Positions 1 to 8,923 of a stretch of DNA of 64,000 nucleotides are shown here, piece by piece. Every line of letters begins with the position of its first letter. The first letter of the stretch is position 1. A program made the translations under genes and the position numbers. The notes below the pieces were generated by a model that worked only from the letters and a program-made list of their open reading frames with translations, had not been told where the DNA came from and did not search any database. Origin of the DNA: Phycisphaeraceae bacterium (GTDB lineage Bacteria; Planctomycetota; Phycisphaerae; Phycisphaerales; UBA1924); assembly GCA_019636655.1 (NCBI GenBank), contig JAHBXB010000002.1:508537-572536 (forward strand), given 5' to 3'.

Positions 1-482
1 GTGAACGTGCGACCGTCTTCCGAAACCGTTCCGCTCAGCCACAGGATGCCGGTGCTCTCCGAGTCGATCCACACCGACTCGTACTTCTTCTCCAGGTTGT
101 TGTACGCCCAGATCCCCGAACCCTCGAACACCTGACTGCCCGTCTTCCCGCGGTAGGTCGTGCGGAGGTAGCGGCCGTCCATCTCCATGACATTTGTCAT
201 GCGGCCGCTCGATTCGACCGGCGCATTGGTTCCGGGGATGTTGAACTTCACCGAGGCGTCCCACTCCCCAGCCAGCACCTCGAACTTCTTCTGCATCTCC
301 CCCGGCAGGCCGGCCTCGCGGACCGCCGCGGCCCTCACCTCCCGCTCCGCGCTCGCGGCGTCGGGCGAAGCCTTCTCCCCCTTGCCCGGCGGTTCGCCCG
401 CCGGCTTCTCCTGGGCCAAGCAGATCGCCGATGCGAGCCACACCGCGGACATCAGCACCGGCACGCTGCGCCATCTGGCCAT
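1..482 (-). CDS. DUF1579-family secreted protein (C-terminus cut by window edge)
   Basis: Reading the minus strand from the ATG at 482 gives an uninterrupted frame to the window edge (160 codons). The start MARWRSVPVLMSAVWLASA followed by a Q-E junction is a typical signal peptide. After an acidic, Ala-rich linker comes MQKKFEVLAGEWDASVKF and then SSGRMTNVMEMDGRYLRT, the lipocalin-like pattern of DUF1579 proteins (a weighed-residue core 'GEW' and a 'DGRY' strand). The function of the family is unknown; members are usually about 180-200 residues, so most of the protein is here and the tail is missing. It runs away from ribBA, whose stop is at 630, with no shared promoter visible. The family call rests on remembered pattern. 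Confidence 0.7.
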   Translation of the reverse strand, partial: MARWRSVPVLMSAVWLASAICLAQEKPAGEPPGKGEKASPDAASAEREVRAAAVREAGLPGEMQKKFEVLAGEWDASVKFNIPGTNAPVESSGRMTNVMEMDGRYLRTTYRGKTGSQVFEGSGIWAYNNLEKKYESVWIDSESTGILWLSGTVSEDGRTF

Positions 483-629
483 CGGACAACTCCAAGACAT
501 CACCCGCGGAGCGAACCCCCGTCTCCCACGATGACCTATCATAGTCCAAACATCAAGTCGGGTCAAGCAGGGCTTCGGTGCACAATCAACACACCAACAC
601 CCCTGGTCATTCCCCTCCGCGCTCGCGTG

Positions 630-1838
<1,209 letters not shown>

Positions 1839-1844
1839 GGCGGG

Positions 1845-1850
1845 ATGGTA
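1845..1850 (-). promoter_or_regulatory. Leaderless -10 element for ribBA
   Basis: TACCAT on the minus strand ends six bases before the ribBA ATG at 1838, so transcription would begin at or next to the A of the start codon. No Shine-Dalgarno lies between, and no good -35 box is visible 17 bp upstream. Confidence 0.45.
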
Positions 1851-1886
1851 GAGGCAACCCGCCAGCGGACCTTGCCCGGCGCTGCA

Positions 1887-3605
1887 TCAGATCGGGATGT
1901 CCAGGTCACCCCCGTCGTCGAAATCGCCGTGACCGGCGTGGGATCGATCCGGCCCGCCGCCGTCGCGGTGGTCGGCGATGGGGCCGGTCTTGGGGCCCGG
2001 CGCGAAGGACTTGACCTGCACCTTATAACTCGGGGCTCCGCTGCCGCCGCCCCGCGGGCCCATGCCGAAGTCGTCGCCGCCGTACCCGGAATCGGCGTAG
2101 CCGCCGCCGCCGCGGATCCCGCTGTGGTTCTTGAAGCGTGTGGTGGTGTTGTCCCAGGTCATCTTGACGGTGTCGGTGGGGCCGTTGCGCTGCTTGGCGA
2201 TGATGAGTTCGGCCAGGCCCTCCTTGTCCGGGTTGTCGGCGAGCCAGTTGGGGTCGCCGATGTGGTAGTACTCCTCGCGGTGCAGGAGCATGACGACGTC
2301 GGCGTCCTGCTCGATCGAGCCGGACTCGCGCAGGTCGCTCATGCGGGGCCGGTTGGCCTCGCGGCTCTCGGGCCCGCGGTTGAGCTGGCTGAGGCACACC
2401 ACCGGGATGTTCAACTCGCGGGCCAGCGCCTTGATGCCGCGGCTGATCGCCGAGACCTCGACCTGCCGGCTCTCTCGCGCCGCCTGGGGCGAACTCATCA
2501 ACTGGAGGTAGTCGACGAAGAGGCACTTCACGCCGTACAGCGCGACCATGCGCCGGGCCCGGGCGCGGAGCATCAGGATGGAGAGGCCCGGGGTGTCGTC
2601 GATGTACAGCGGGGCCTCGGAGAGCGTGCCGCAGGCGCGGAGCACGCTCTGCCACTCGTCCGGGTTCATGGTGCCCGCCCGCATCTTCTGGGCGCTGACG
2701 CGCGACTCGGCGCTCAGGAGCCTCTGCGAGATCGAGCTCTTGGACATTTCCAGCGAGAAGAACCCCACCGGCGTCTTGGCCGCCGAGCCCGCGCCACCCG
2801 CGGTCTCGGGCGTGCCGCCCAGGGCGACCTGGTGCGCCAGGTTGAGCGCCAGCGCAGTCTTGCCCATCGAGGGCCGCGCGGCGATGATGATCAGTTCCCC
2901 CTGCTGCAGCCCGCTGGTCAGTTCGTCCAGGTCGTGGAAGTGGGTGCGGATGCCGCTGACGCCCTTGCCGTGCAGCGCCTCGAGCCGCTCGTACTCGACC
3001 TGCACCAGGTCGGCCAGCGCCTGCGGGTCGGCCGTCTGCTCCTCCTGCGCGATCTCGAACACCCGCTGCTCGGCGGTGTCGATGATCTCCCTCGCCCCGT
3101 CCACGCCGATCTCCCCGCTGTGGTACGCGTCGAAGGCGATCTGCCCCGCCGCGGCGATCAGGCGGCGGAGCTTGTGCTTGTCCGCGACGATGCGGGCAAA
3201 GTGCGGGGCGCTGGCGACCGCCGGGGTCTCGTGGGCCAGGCGGACGAGGTAGTCTGCCCCGCCCACGTCCTTGAGCAGGTCCTTGTCTCGCAGCAGCTCG
3301 TTGAGCTGCACCAGATCGCCGGACTGGTGTCGGTCGTACAGCGTGACCAAGGCGGCGAAGATCTCGCCGTTGGCCTCCGAATAGAAGGCCTCCTTGGACT
3401 TGACGATGGAGATCACGTCGCCGACGACCCTGGGGTCAAGGATCATCGCCCCCAGCAGCGCCTGCTCGGCCTCCGGGGAGTGCGGCGGGAGTTTGTCGAA
3501 GACGCGCCCGAGCTGGACGACCGTTTCGCGCCCCCGCCCGCCGCGGCCGCCGCTCCATCGGGAATCGCTCGCCCGGTCGTCCATGCCCGTGCCCAAGGTC
3601 GTCAT
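1887..3605 (-). CDS. dnaB: Replicative DNA helicase DnaB
   Basis: 572 residues, the hexameric helicase that unwinds the chromosomal fork. The N-terminal helical domain starts at KLPPHSPEAEQALLGAMI. The RecA-like motor has Walker A ARPSMGKTALALNLA near residue 245, the FSLEMSKSSISQRLL motif, Walker B CLFVDYLQLM, and the DnaB-typical LSQLNRGPESR and SDLRESGSIEQDADVV. A small insertion with Gly/Ala follows Walker A (TPETAGGAGSAAKTPVG). The last 80 residues are a Gly-rich, probably disordered tail ending DFDDGGDLDIPI, which resembles the acidic tip of single-strand binding protein. The first ATG (3605) is taken because TAGGCT ends six bases before it; an internal Met at residue 8 is possible. Divergent from pdxH. 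Confidence 0.95.
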   Translation of the reverse strand: MTTLGTGMDDRASDSRWSGGRGGRGRETVVQLGRVFDKLPPHSPEAEQALLGAMILDPRVVGDVISIVKSKEAFYSEANGEIFAALVTLYDRHQSGDLVQLNELLRDKDLLKDVGGADYLVRLAHETPAVASAPHFARIVADKHKLRRLIAAAGQIAFDAYHSGEIGVDGAREIIDTAEQRVFEIAQEEQTADPQALADLVQVEYERLEALHGKGVSGIRTHFHDLDELTSGLQQGELIIIAARPSMGKTALALNLAHQVALGGTPETAGGAGSAAKTPVGFFSLEMSKSSISQRLLSAESRVSAQKMRAGTMNPDEWQSVLRACGTLSEAPLYIDDTPGLSILMLRARARRMVALYGVKCLFVDYLQLMSSPQAARESRQVEVSAISRGIKALARELNIPVVCLSQLNRGPESREANRPRMSDLRESGSIEQDADVVMLLHREEYYHIGDPNWLADNPDKEGLAELIIAKQRNGPTDTVKMTWDNTTTRFKNHSGIRGGGGYADSGYGGDDFGMGPRGGGSGAPSYKVQVKSFAPGPKTGPIADHRDGGGPDRSHAGHGDFDDGGDLDIPI

Positions 3606-3611
3606 GAACCC

Positions 3612-3617
3612 AGCCTA
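3612..3617 (-). promoter_or_regulatory. Leaderless -10 element for dnaB
   Basis: TAGGCT on the minus strand ends six bases upstream of the dnaB ATG at 3605. There is no Shine-Dalgarno, which fits a leaderless mRNA. Confidence 0.4.
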
Positions 3618-3700
3618 TGCCATGCGCCGGGGGGCGCGGCCCAACCGTGCCCTCCCGACAGCACTTAACAGGTTGTCCCAGTGCTGTCCCGGGCCCCCAC

Positions 3701-3706
3701 TAGACT
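3701..3706 (+). promoter_or_regulatory. -10 element for pdxH
   Basis: TAGACTAT spans 3701-3708, and the pdxH ATG is at 3716, seven to nine bases on depending on register. No Shine-Dalgarno intervenes, so the transcript would have almost no leader. Confidence 0.35.
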
Positions 3707-3715
3707 ATCCGAAAG

Positions 3716-4435
3716 ATGTCCCGAAACGCCGACCAGTCCGACGCCCCGGCCCTAGGTCAGTCGCTCCCCGAGCCGCTGCCCCCGGATCCCTTTCCGCTCT
3801 TTCACGCCTGGCTCCGCGAGGCTGAGCAGCAGCGCCTCCAGCCCAACCCCAACGCCATGGCCCTCGCCAGCGTGGATGAGCGGGGGCGGCCCTCCTGCCG
3901 CATCGTCCTGTGCAAGGGCGTCGACCCTGCCGCCGGTTCGATCACGTTCTTCACCAACTACGCCGGGCGCAAGGGGAGAGAACTGGACGCGACTCGCCGC
4001 GCCGCCGCGTGCTTTCACTGGGACGCGGCCGATCGCCAGGTGCGGATCGAGGGCGTCGTCGCCCGTGCGCCCGATGCGGCGAGCGACGCCTACTTCAGCT
4101 CGCGCCCGTGGATGAGCCGCCTGGGCGCATGGGCCAGCGACCAGAGCGAGCCGATCGCCTCCAGGGCGGCCCTCGCGGCGAAGGTCGAGGCGACGATGCG
4201 ACGGTTCGGCATCGACCCGCTCGCACCGCCGGCCGCCGATACCGAAGTCGCGATCCCCCGCCCGCCGCACTGGGGCGGGTACACACTCCTCGCCGAGCAG
4301 GTGGAGTTGTGGGTCGGATCGTCCGCGCGCCTTCACGACCGGGCACGCTGGGTGCGGCCGCTGATCGCCCGGCCCGGATCGGGCAGCGGATTCATCGCCG
4401 ACGGCCCCTGGGTAGGGACCCGCCTGCAACCCTGA
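3716..4435 (+). CDS. pdxH: Pyridoxamine/pyridoxine 5'-phosphate oxidase
   Basis: 239 residues. It oxidises pyridoxine or pyridoxamine 5'-phosphate to pyridoxal 5'-phosphate with FMN and oxygen. The family signature runs in order: PNAMALASVDERGRPSCRIV, LCKGVDPAAGSITFFTNYAG with the FMN-binding R-K-G, CFHWDAADRQVRIEGVV, YFSSRPWMSRLGAWAS, then the C-terminal PPHWGGYTLLAEQVELW and a final W-V-G-T-R-L-Q-P that matches the usual 'RLxP' end. Length is normal for the family (about 215-240). The N-terminal 25 residues are a Pro/Ala-rich extension. The start at 3716 is supported by the -10-like TAGACTAT just upstream. Monocistronic, divergent from dnaB. Confidence 0.95.
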   Translation: MSRNADQSDAPALGQSLPEPLPPDPFPLFHAWLREAEQQRLQPNPNAMALASVDERGRPSCRIVLCKGVDPAAGSITFFTNYAGRKGRELDATRRAAACFHWDAADRQVRIEGVVARAPDAASDAYFSSRPWMSRLGAWASDQSEPIASRAALAAKVEATMRRFGIDPLAPPAADTEVAIPRPPHWGGYTLLAEQVELWVGSSARLHDRARWVRPLIARPGSGSGFIADGPWVGTRLQP

Positions 4436-4439
4436 GGAA

Positions 4440-4462
4440 GGGGGAGCCCCCCTCCCCCTCCC
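4440..4462. repeat. Dispersed G5-AG-C5 hairpin repeat, copy 1 (downstream of pdxH)
   Basis: GGGGGAGCCCCC followed by CTCCCCCTCCC, starting five bases after the pdxH stop. The first part folds into a five-base-pair hairpin; the minus strand carries three runs of five or more G. Similar elements are at 7194, 17032, 20573 and 62962, mostly at gene ends, so a transcription-end or mRNA-end role is plausible. Confidence 0.5.
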
Positions 4463-4647
4463 TTTCCCCCGCCCGGGCCGGTGGTCCGGGAATCATGCCC
4501 ACCTGAACGGGTGTCCACAACTTCGTGGTTCAAGAGAAAGCAAAACGGGCCGATGAAGGACTGTGGACCCGGGGATCCCCCCGGGAAATACCCCCGCTGC
4601 TCCGGCCCCGGAAGCCCGGCGCGATATGTGTATCGAGGACCCGCGCC

Positions 4648-5895
4648 ATGACAGCACACACTTCCGACACCCCGGCCGGCGACCTCGAGGAGTTTCAGCT
4701 CCGGCTGGAGCGGGCCCTGGACACCGTGGCCGTCGAAACCCAGCCGCGGATCGCGGCCCGGATTCTCGACCTGGTACAGGACCCGGACTCGCAACTGCGC
4801 GAGTTCGGCGATGTGATCCGCAACGACGCCGCTCTGACCGGGCGGCTGCTGAAACTGGCCAACTCCGCGTACTTCGCCCAGCGATCGCCGGTCAGCAAGC
4901 CCGAGCGGGCGCTGGTGCTGCTGGGGCTTGAGCGGGTGAAGTCAATCTCGCTGGGGTTCTACCTGTGCCGCTCGGCGACGTCCGCGGGCAGCCGCGAGTT
5001 GTCGCGCGAGGTGTGGGGGCAGTCGGTCTTCCGCGCCTGCCTGTGCGGCGCGATGGCGCGCGTGGTGTGCCCCGAGGTGGCGTCGGAGGCGTTCGTCATC
5101 GGGCTGATGCTCGACTGCGGGATTCCCCTGATGGCCTCGTTGACGGGCCCGGCGTACGAACCGCTGTTCCGCTCGACGGATTCGCCGCAGTCGCTCTTCG
5201 AGTCCGAGCGGGCGAACCTGGAGTTCACCCACGTCGACATCGTGACCGCCCTGGTGCGCCGCTGGAAACTGCCTCCGATGCTCGCCAAGCCGATCGTGTG
5301 GCACCACGCGCAGCCGGCCCCAATAGTCTCCGACGGCGGCCCGCCCCCGCCACCGCTCCCCGATCCGCTCACGGTCCTGCAGCGCATCGCGTTCTACTGC
5401 GGGCAGGTCCGGCTCGACGCCGGGTGCGTGCCCGCCGAGGCGATTCCGCTGCCCGAGGTCGGTTGCCGCGTGCTCGGCCTGCCGGCGCCGGACCTCTCGG
5501 CGGCCGTGGGCTCGGCGGTGCGGGAGTTCGGCGCGATCTCCCAGATGTTCTCCGACGTCGCCGGCCCGCTGGCCAACGTCGACGCCATCGCCGAGGCGGC
5601 GCACCGGCAGCTCATCGACGCCATCGACACGCGCCTGGTCCGCGAGTTCGCGGCGCACACCCGCGACCGCCCCGCGAGCATCGACGTCGCCGGGCTGGAG
5701 ATCCGCTACGAGCCCGCGGCGCAGGGGCAGGTGCGCGTGCTGATCAACTCCGACCGCGGCGAGCCGCTGGTGGTCTGCGAGGTCGACCCCCGCGTAACCA
5801 CCCCCGGATCGCTCCGCCGATCGCTGGGCCTCGATGAGGCCTCGGACCTGGAACTGCGCCGGCTCGCGGCTGAGATCAAGTCGCTCGCGGCCTAG
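4648..5895 (+). CDS. HDOD-domain signalling protein
   Basis: 415 residues from the ATG at 4648. HDOD domains are HD-superfamily relatives that scaffold signalling output in bacteria; no enzyme activity is established. The domain covers about residues 15-220: VETQPRIAARILDLVQDPDS, IRNDAALTGRLLKLANSAYF (hallmark helix pair), PVSKPERALVLLGLERVKSI, then the HD-like part with ALVRRWKLPPMLAKPIVWHH. The last 200 residues are not recognised; the extreme C-terminus has short beta-like stretches (GLEIRYEPAAQGQVRVLINS). The frame is open upstream to a GTG at 4525, but GAGGA nine bases before 4648 and the start of the domain favour 4648. Followed 29 bp later by nadA, which has its own -10 element. Confidence 0.85.
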   Translation: MTAHTSDTPAGDLEEFQLRLERALDTVAVETQPRIAARILDLVQDPDSQLREFGDVIRNDAALTGRLLKLANSAYFAQRSPVSKPERALVLLGLERVKSISLGFYLCRSATSAGSRELSREVWGQSVFRACLCGAMARVVCPEVASEAFVIGLMLDCGIPLMASLTGPAYEPLFRSTDSPQSLFESERANLEFTHVDIVTALVRRWKLPPMLAKPIVWHHAQPAPIVSDGGPPPPPLPDPLTVLQRIAFYCGQVRLDAGCVPAEAIPLPEVGCRVLGLPAPDLSAAVGSAVREFGAISQMFSDVAGPLANVDAIAEAAHRQLIDAIDTRLVREFAAHTRDRPASIDVAGLEIRYEPAAQGQVRVLINSDRGEPLVVCEVDPRVTTPGSLRRSLGLDEASDLELRRLAAEIKSLAA

Positions 5896-5913
5896 GCCCG
5901 CCCTCCTGCCGCA

Positions 5914-5919
5914 TACGAT
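5914..5919 (+). promoter_or_regulatory. Leaderless -10 element for nadA
   Basis: TACGAT ends five bases before the nadA ATG at 5925. No Shine-Dalgarno lies in the gap. Confidence 0.45.
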
Positions 5920-5924
5920 CAGCC

Positions 5925-7151
5925 ATGCTGTGGCAGCCGTCGCTTGCTGACGAGTACGTGTCCGCTTCCGAAGACGAACTCGCCCGCCGCATCACCGCCC
6001 GACGGAGGGAACTCGGCTCCTGCGTCGTGATCCTCGGGCACCACTACCAGACCGACGAGGTCATCCGGCACGCCGACTTCACCGGCGATTCGCTCAAGCT
6101 CTCTCAGCTCGCGGCAAGGAAGGTGACCGAGCAGGGCGCCGGGTACGTCGTCTTCTGCGGCGTTCACTTCATGGCCGAGACCGCCGACATGCTCACGCCC
6201 GACGGCGTGCGCGTGATCCTGCCGGACCTCTCCGCCGGCTGCTCCATGGCCGACATGGCCGACTACGACGACGCCGTGGAGGCGTGGGACGCGATCCACG
6301 CCGCGCTCAAGGACGAGGGCTGGAACGGACGGGTCATCCCCGTGACGTACATCAACTCCACCGCCGCGATCAAGGCGTTCGTGGGCCGCAACGGCGGCGC
6401 GGTGTGCACCTCCTCCAACGCGCGACTGGTCTTCGACTGGGCGATGACCGGCGGCACGGTCCCGAAGAAGAAGGGCGAGCAGATCAAGGTGCTGTTCCTC
6501 CCCGACCAGCACCTGGGCCGCAACACCGCCGCGGCCGCGGGGCTGGACGTCGAGAAGAAGACGTGCCTCTATGACCCGCGCGCCACCCGGCAGGGGAAGG
6601 CCCTCGGCGGCGCGACCGCGAAGCAACTCGAGCGGTCGGCCGTCATCCTCTGGGCCGGTCACTGCTCGGTCCACAAGCTCTTCCGCCCGGAGCACTGCGA
6701 CGAGATCGCGGCGCTCAACGCCGGCCGCGCCGCCGGCGAACGCACCCGCATCCTTGTGCACCCCGAGTGCAGCAAGGAGGTGGTCGACAAGGCGGACCTC
6801 GCCGGGTCGACCGAGTTCATCATCAGGACGATCTCCGAGGCCCAGCCCGGCTCGCGCTGGGCCGTCGGCACCGAGGTGCACCTGGTCAACCGCCTGGCCC
6901 GCGACGCGGCGAAGCGGGGCGTGCACGTCCGCATCCTCTCCGATTGCCAGTGCCTGTGCACCACCATGTACCGCATCGACCAGGCCCACCTCTGCTGGGT
7001 CCTCGACAACCTGGCCCGGGGCAAGGTCGTCAACACCGTCTCCGTCCACGCCGAGGCCCGAAAGCACGCGCTGGAGGCCGTCGACCGGATGCTTCGCCTC
7101 GCACCCGCGGGCGCTGCGCCGGCGGCCAAAGCGCCCGCGCTGGTGGACTAG
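5925..7151 (+). CDS. nadA: Quinolinate synthase
   Basis: 408 residues. It condenses iminoaspartate with dihydroxyacetone phosphate to quinolinate, the NAD precursor, using a [4Fe-4S] cluster. Motifs: VVILGHHYQTDEVIRHADFT, ADFTGDSLKLSQLAA, VVFCGVHFMAETADML, PDLSAGCSMADM (Cys106), YINSTAAIKAFVGRNGGAVC, AGHCSVHKLF (Cys247), HPECSKEVVDKAD and SDCQCLCTTMYRID near residue 343. Cys106, Cys247 and one cysteine of the C-Q-C-L-C group are the likely cluster ligands. The length is at the long end for NadA because of an insertion between Cys106 and Cys247. nadB and nadC are not in the window. The start is set by the TACGAT hexamer five bases upstream. Confidence 0.95.
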   Translation: MLWQPSLADEYVSASEDELARRITARRRELGSCVVILGHHYQTDEVIRHADFTGDSLKLSQLAARKVTEQGAGYVVFCGVHFMAETADMLTPDGVRVILPDLSAGCSMADMADYDDAVEAWDAIHAALKDEGWNGRVIPVTYINSTAAIKAFVGRNGGAVCTSSNARLVFDWAMTGGTVPKKKGEQIKVLFLPDQHLGRNTAAAAGLDVEKKTCLYDPRATRQGKALGGATAKQLERSAVILWAGHCSVHKLFRPEHCDEIAALNAGRAAGERTRILVHPECSKEVVDKADLAGSTEFIIRTISEAQPGSRWAVGTEVHLVNRLARDAAKRGVHVRILSDCQCLCTTMYRIDQAHLCWVLDNLARGKVVNTVSVHAEARKHALEAVDRMLRLAPAGAAPAAKAPALVD

Positions 7152-7193
7152 CCGCAGCAGGTGCAGCGGTCAGTCGTGGGCAGGCCGGAGGTA

Positions 7194-7218
7194 GGGGGGA
7201 GCCCCCTCCCCCTCCCCC
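7194..7218. repeat. Dispersed G/C hairpin repeat, copy 2 (between convergent nadA and kinase gene)
   Basis: GGGGGGAGCCCCC then TCCCCCTCCCCC, placed between the nadA stop (7151) and the stop of the minus-strand kinase gene (7236). The location between converging genes fits a bidirectional terminator, although no U-tract follows. Confidence 0.5.
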
Positions 7219-7235
7219 ACCGCTCCACACCTGGC

Positions 7236-8135
7236 TCACGCGGACAGCCCCCGCGCCGAGAGCACGCTCACCGCTTCCGGCCTCACCTCGATCGTCATCG
7301 GCACGCCCAGCCCGCTCGCCTCGCCGTCGATCTGGCACGGCACGCCCCCGCCGGCGGCGACCTCGATGCGCTTCGCGCACGAGACCACCGCTCCCCGCTC
7401 GGCCGGGTCGCGGCCCAGGGCCAGCGACATAGCCCAGCGGATCATGTCGAGGCGCCCCCGGGCCGGGAGGAACACCACATCCAGCAGCCCGTCGGCCATG
7501 TCCGCCCGGCGCGCCGGGTCCAGCCTCGCGCCGTACTGCCGGCTGTTCGCGACGATGAGCACGCCCGTGGCGCCCTGGGCCACCGCGGCTCCGTCGGCCT
7601 CGACCGTCAGCGGCACCAGCGTCGGCGCGGCGAGTTCCGCGGCGATCGGCCCGAGGTACGAGTGGCGCCCGATCGCGCCGCGCCGGGCCCGGGCGACGCG
7701 GTGGGCTACCGCCGCGTCGAACCCGAAACTGCACATGAGCGAGAAGAGGGACGCGCCGGCGCCGCTGGGTGCGCCCAGGGGGCGGGCCTCGCCCAGGTCG
7801 ATCCGCTCGATGGTCCACCGCGCGATCGCCCGCCGGAGCGTCTGCACGCTGCGGTCGGCGCCGAACTCCCTCGCGAGGAGGTTCTCGGTGCCCAGCGGGC
7901 AGTGGTAGAGCGGGGTGCGGCTCCGCACCAGGCCGGGGAGCGCGTGGTGCACCGAGCCATCGCCGCCGAGGATGACGACAAGGTCCACGCTCTCGAACCC
8001 GGGAGCGCCCGGGTCGCCCGTTCCGGCCTCGGCCACGGTATGGCCGTCCGCCTCCAGCGCCACGCGCATGGGCTGCGCGGTCTCCCTGGCACGGCCGCGA
8101 CCGGAGGATCGGTTGCAGACAATGAGGATGCGCAC
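7236..8135 (-). CDS. Diacylglycerol/sphingosine kinase-like protein (DAGK catalytic domain)
   Basis: 299 residues from a GTG at 8135. The N-terminal alpha/beta domain starts MRILIVCNRSSGRGRA, the phosphate-contacting N-x-x-S-G-x-G pattern, and continues to DLVVILGGDGSVHHAL with the GGDGS nucleotide-binding motif and YHCPLGTENLLAREFG, equivalent to the P-x-G-T-x-N-x-x-A-R motif of bacterial lipid kinases such as DgkB and YegS. The C-terminal beta domain contains GVLIVANSRQYGARLDPARR, DGLLDVVFLPA and VPCQIDGEASGL. It probably phosphorylates a lipid or lipid-like substrate at the membrane; the substrate cannot be told. Length fits the family. TACCCT lies nine bases before the start and there is no Shine-Dalgarno. 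Convergent with nadA. Confidence 0.85.
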   Translation of the reverse strand: MRILIVCNRSSGRGRARETAQPMRVALEADGHTVAEAGTGDPGAPGFESVDLVVILGGDGSVHHALPGLVRSRTPLYHCPLGTENLLAREFGADRSVQTLRRAIARWTIERIDLGEARPLGAPSGAGASLFSLMCSFGFDAAVAHRVARARRGAIGRHSYLGPIAAELAAPTLVPLTVEADGAAVAQGATGVLIVANSRQYGARLDPARRADMADGLLDVVFLPARGRLDMIRWAMSLALGRDPAERGAVVSCAKRIEVAAGGGVPCQIDGEASGLGVPMTIEVRPEAVSVLSARGLSA

Positions 8136-8164
8136 GCGGGAATGAGGGTACCGGGCCGGCCGCG

Positions 8165-8545
8165 CTAGCGCCGGGCCCGGCCGTTGGACCCGGCGTGGGC
8201 GCCGGGCTCGTCATCGTGCTCGCCCGCGGCGATCGCGGCAAGGGCGGCAACCAGCGTGTCGGGGTGGTCCAGCCCCTGCTTCATCAGGCGGCCGACCTTG
8301 AACTTCACCGTGGTCTTCGCGGGGACCTCGACCCGTTCCAGGGTCTTGGGGTTCTGCGCGGTGCGCGGGGCCCGGCGTTTGATCTCGAAGACCCCGAAGT
8401 CGCGGAACTCGAGCCGGTTGCCCTTGCCCAACTCGATCATGACCTGCTCGAGGAACTTCTGGACCGTCTCCTTCACAATCGCCCGCTTCTGGCCGGTGGC
8501 CGCGGAGATCCGGTCGATCAGGTCTTTTTTGGTGATGGTCGCCAT
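8165..8545 (-). CDS. HU/IHF-family DNA-binding protein with C-terminal extension
   Basis: 126 residues from the ATG at 8545. A dimeric histone-like protein that bends DNA. MATITKKDLIDRISAATGQK is the standard start, followed by ELGKGNRLEFRDFGVFEIKR and the DNA-intercalating arm RAPRTAQNPKTLERVEVPAK with the conserved R-x-x-x-N-P, then KFKVGRLMKQGL. Beyond the usual 90 residues there is a tail of about 30 that is Ala-rich, then acidic, then ends in GSNGRARR. A GTG at 8560, five codons upstream in frame, follows AGGAGG by four bases and could be the true start; I kept the ATG because it matches the family N-terminus. A sigma70-like promoter lies at 8761-8789. Confidence 0.9.
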   Translation of the reverse strand: MATITKKDLIDRISAATGQKRAIVKETVQKFLEQVMIELGKGNRLEFRDFGVFEIKRRAPRTAQNPKTLERVEVPAKTTVKFKVGRLMKQGLDHPDTLVAALAAIAAGEHDDEPGAHAGSNGRARR

Positions 8546-8760
8546 GGTCAACGTTTCCACGGATCCTCCTCGTAGGGAGGGATCCCTTTGCGAATACGGG
8601 TGAAGGCCGCCGCCTCGATCGGTTTGAGTTGCCGAGCGGGGAAACGCCTCCTTCGCGCTGCGCCCGCCCACGAGCAGGCACCGAAACTGATCCGCGACGC
8701 TCTCGATTCCGGAGAACTCCGGCCACGAGGACCCGGCTGGTGAGCAACCGGGATCGTGGC

Positions 8761-8789
8761 AGTATCCCGACTCTCCAACGTTCGGTCAA
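8761..8789 (-). promoter_or_regulatory. Sigma70-like promoter of the HU-family gene
   Basis: On the minus strand TTGACC, a 17-base spacer and GATACT: the best -35/-10 pair I found in the window. It points toward the HU-family start, leaving an untranslated leader of about 200 bases. The leader (8561-8760) contains an AGGAGG at its 3' end and no coding potential I can support. Confidence 0.55.
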
Positions 8790-8923
8790 TGCCCAACTTG
8801 CGATCGTTGGGCGCCCACGGAATTGACCGCCCGTGTGGGGGAGAGTGGTGAATAGGCTGTGGGTATCCCCCCGATTCAGGCGGGGCCTGTCAAGATAGGC
8901 AACCTAGGGTAGCCCGACCGCTC
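8790..8923. other. Remainder of the HU-barrel intergenic region
   Basis: The gap between the barrel gene stop (8924) and the HU start is over 360 bases. Apart from the promoter at 8761-8789 and a second TTGACA on the minus strand (8888-8893) without a convincing -10 partner, I see no gene, RNA or clear terminator in it. Confidence 0.5.

Noticed and set aside
1839-1886. FMN riboswitch upstream of ribBA
   Set aside because: Only 48 bases separate dnaB and ribBA, too short for the RFN element, and a leaderless start is likely.
8888-8893. TTGACA on the minus strand as a second HU promoter
   Set aside because: The -35 is perfect, but no acceptable -10 lies 16-18 bases downstream.
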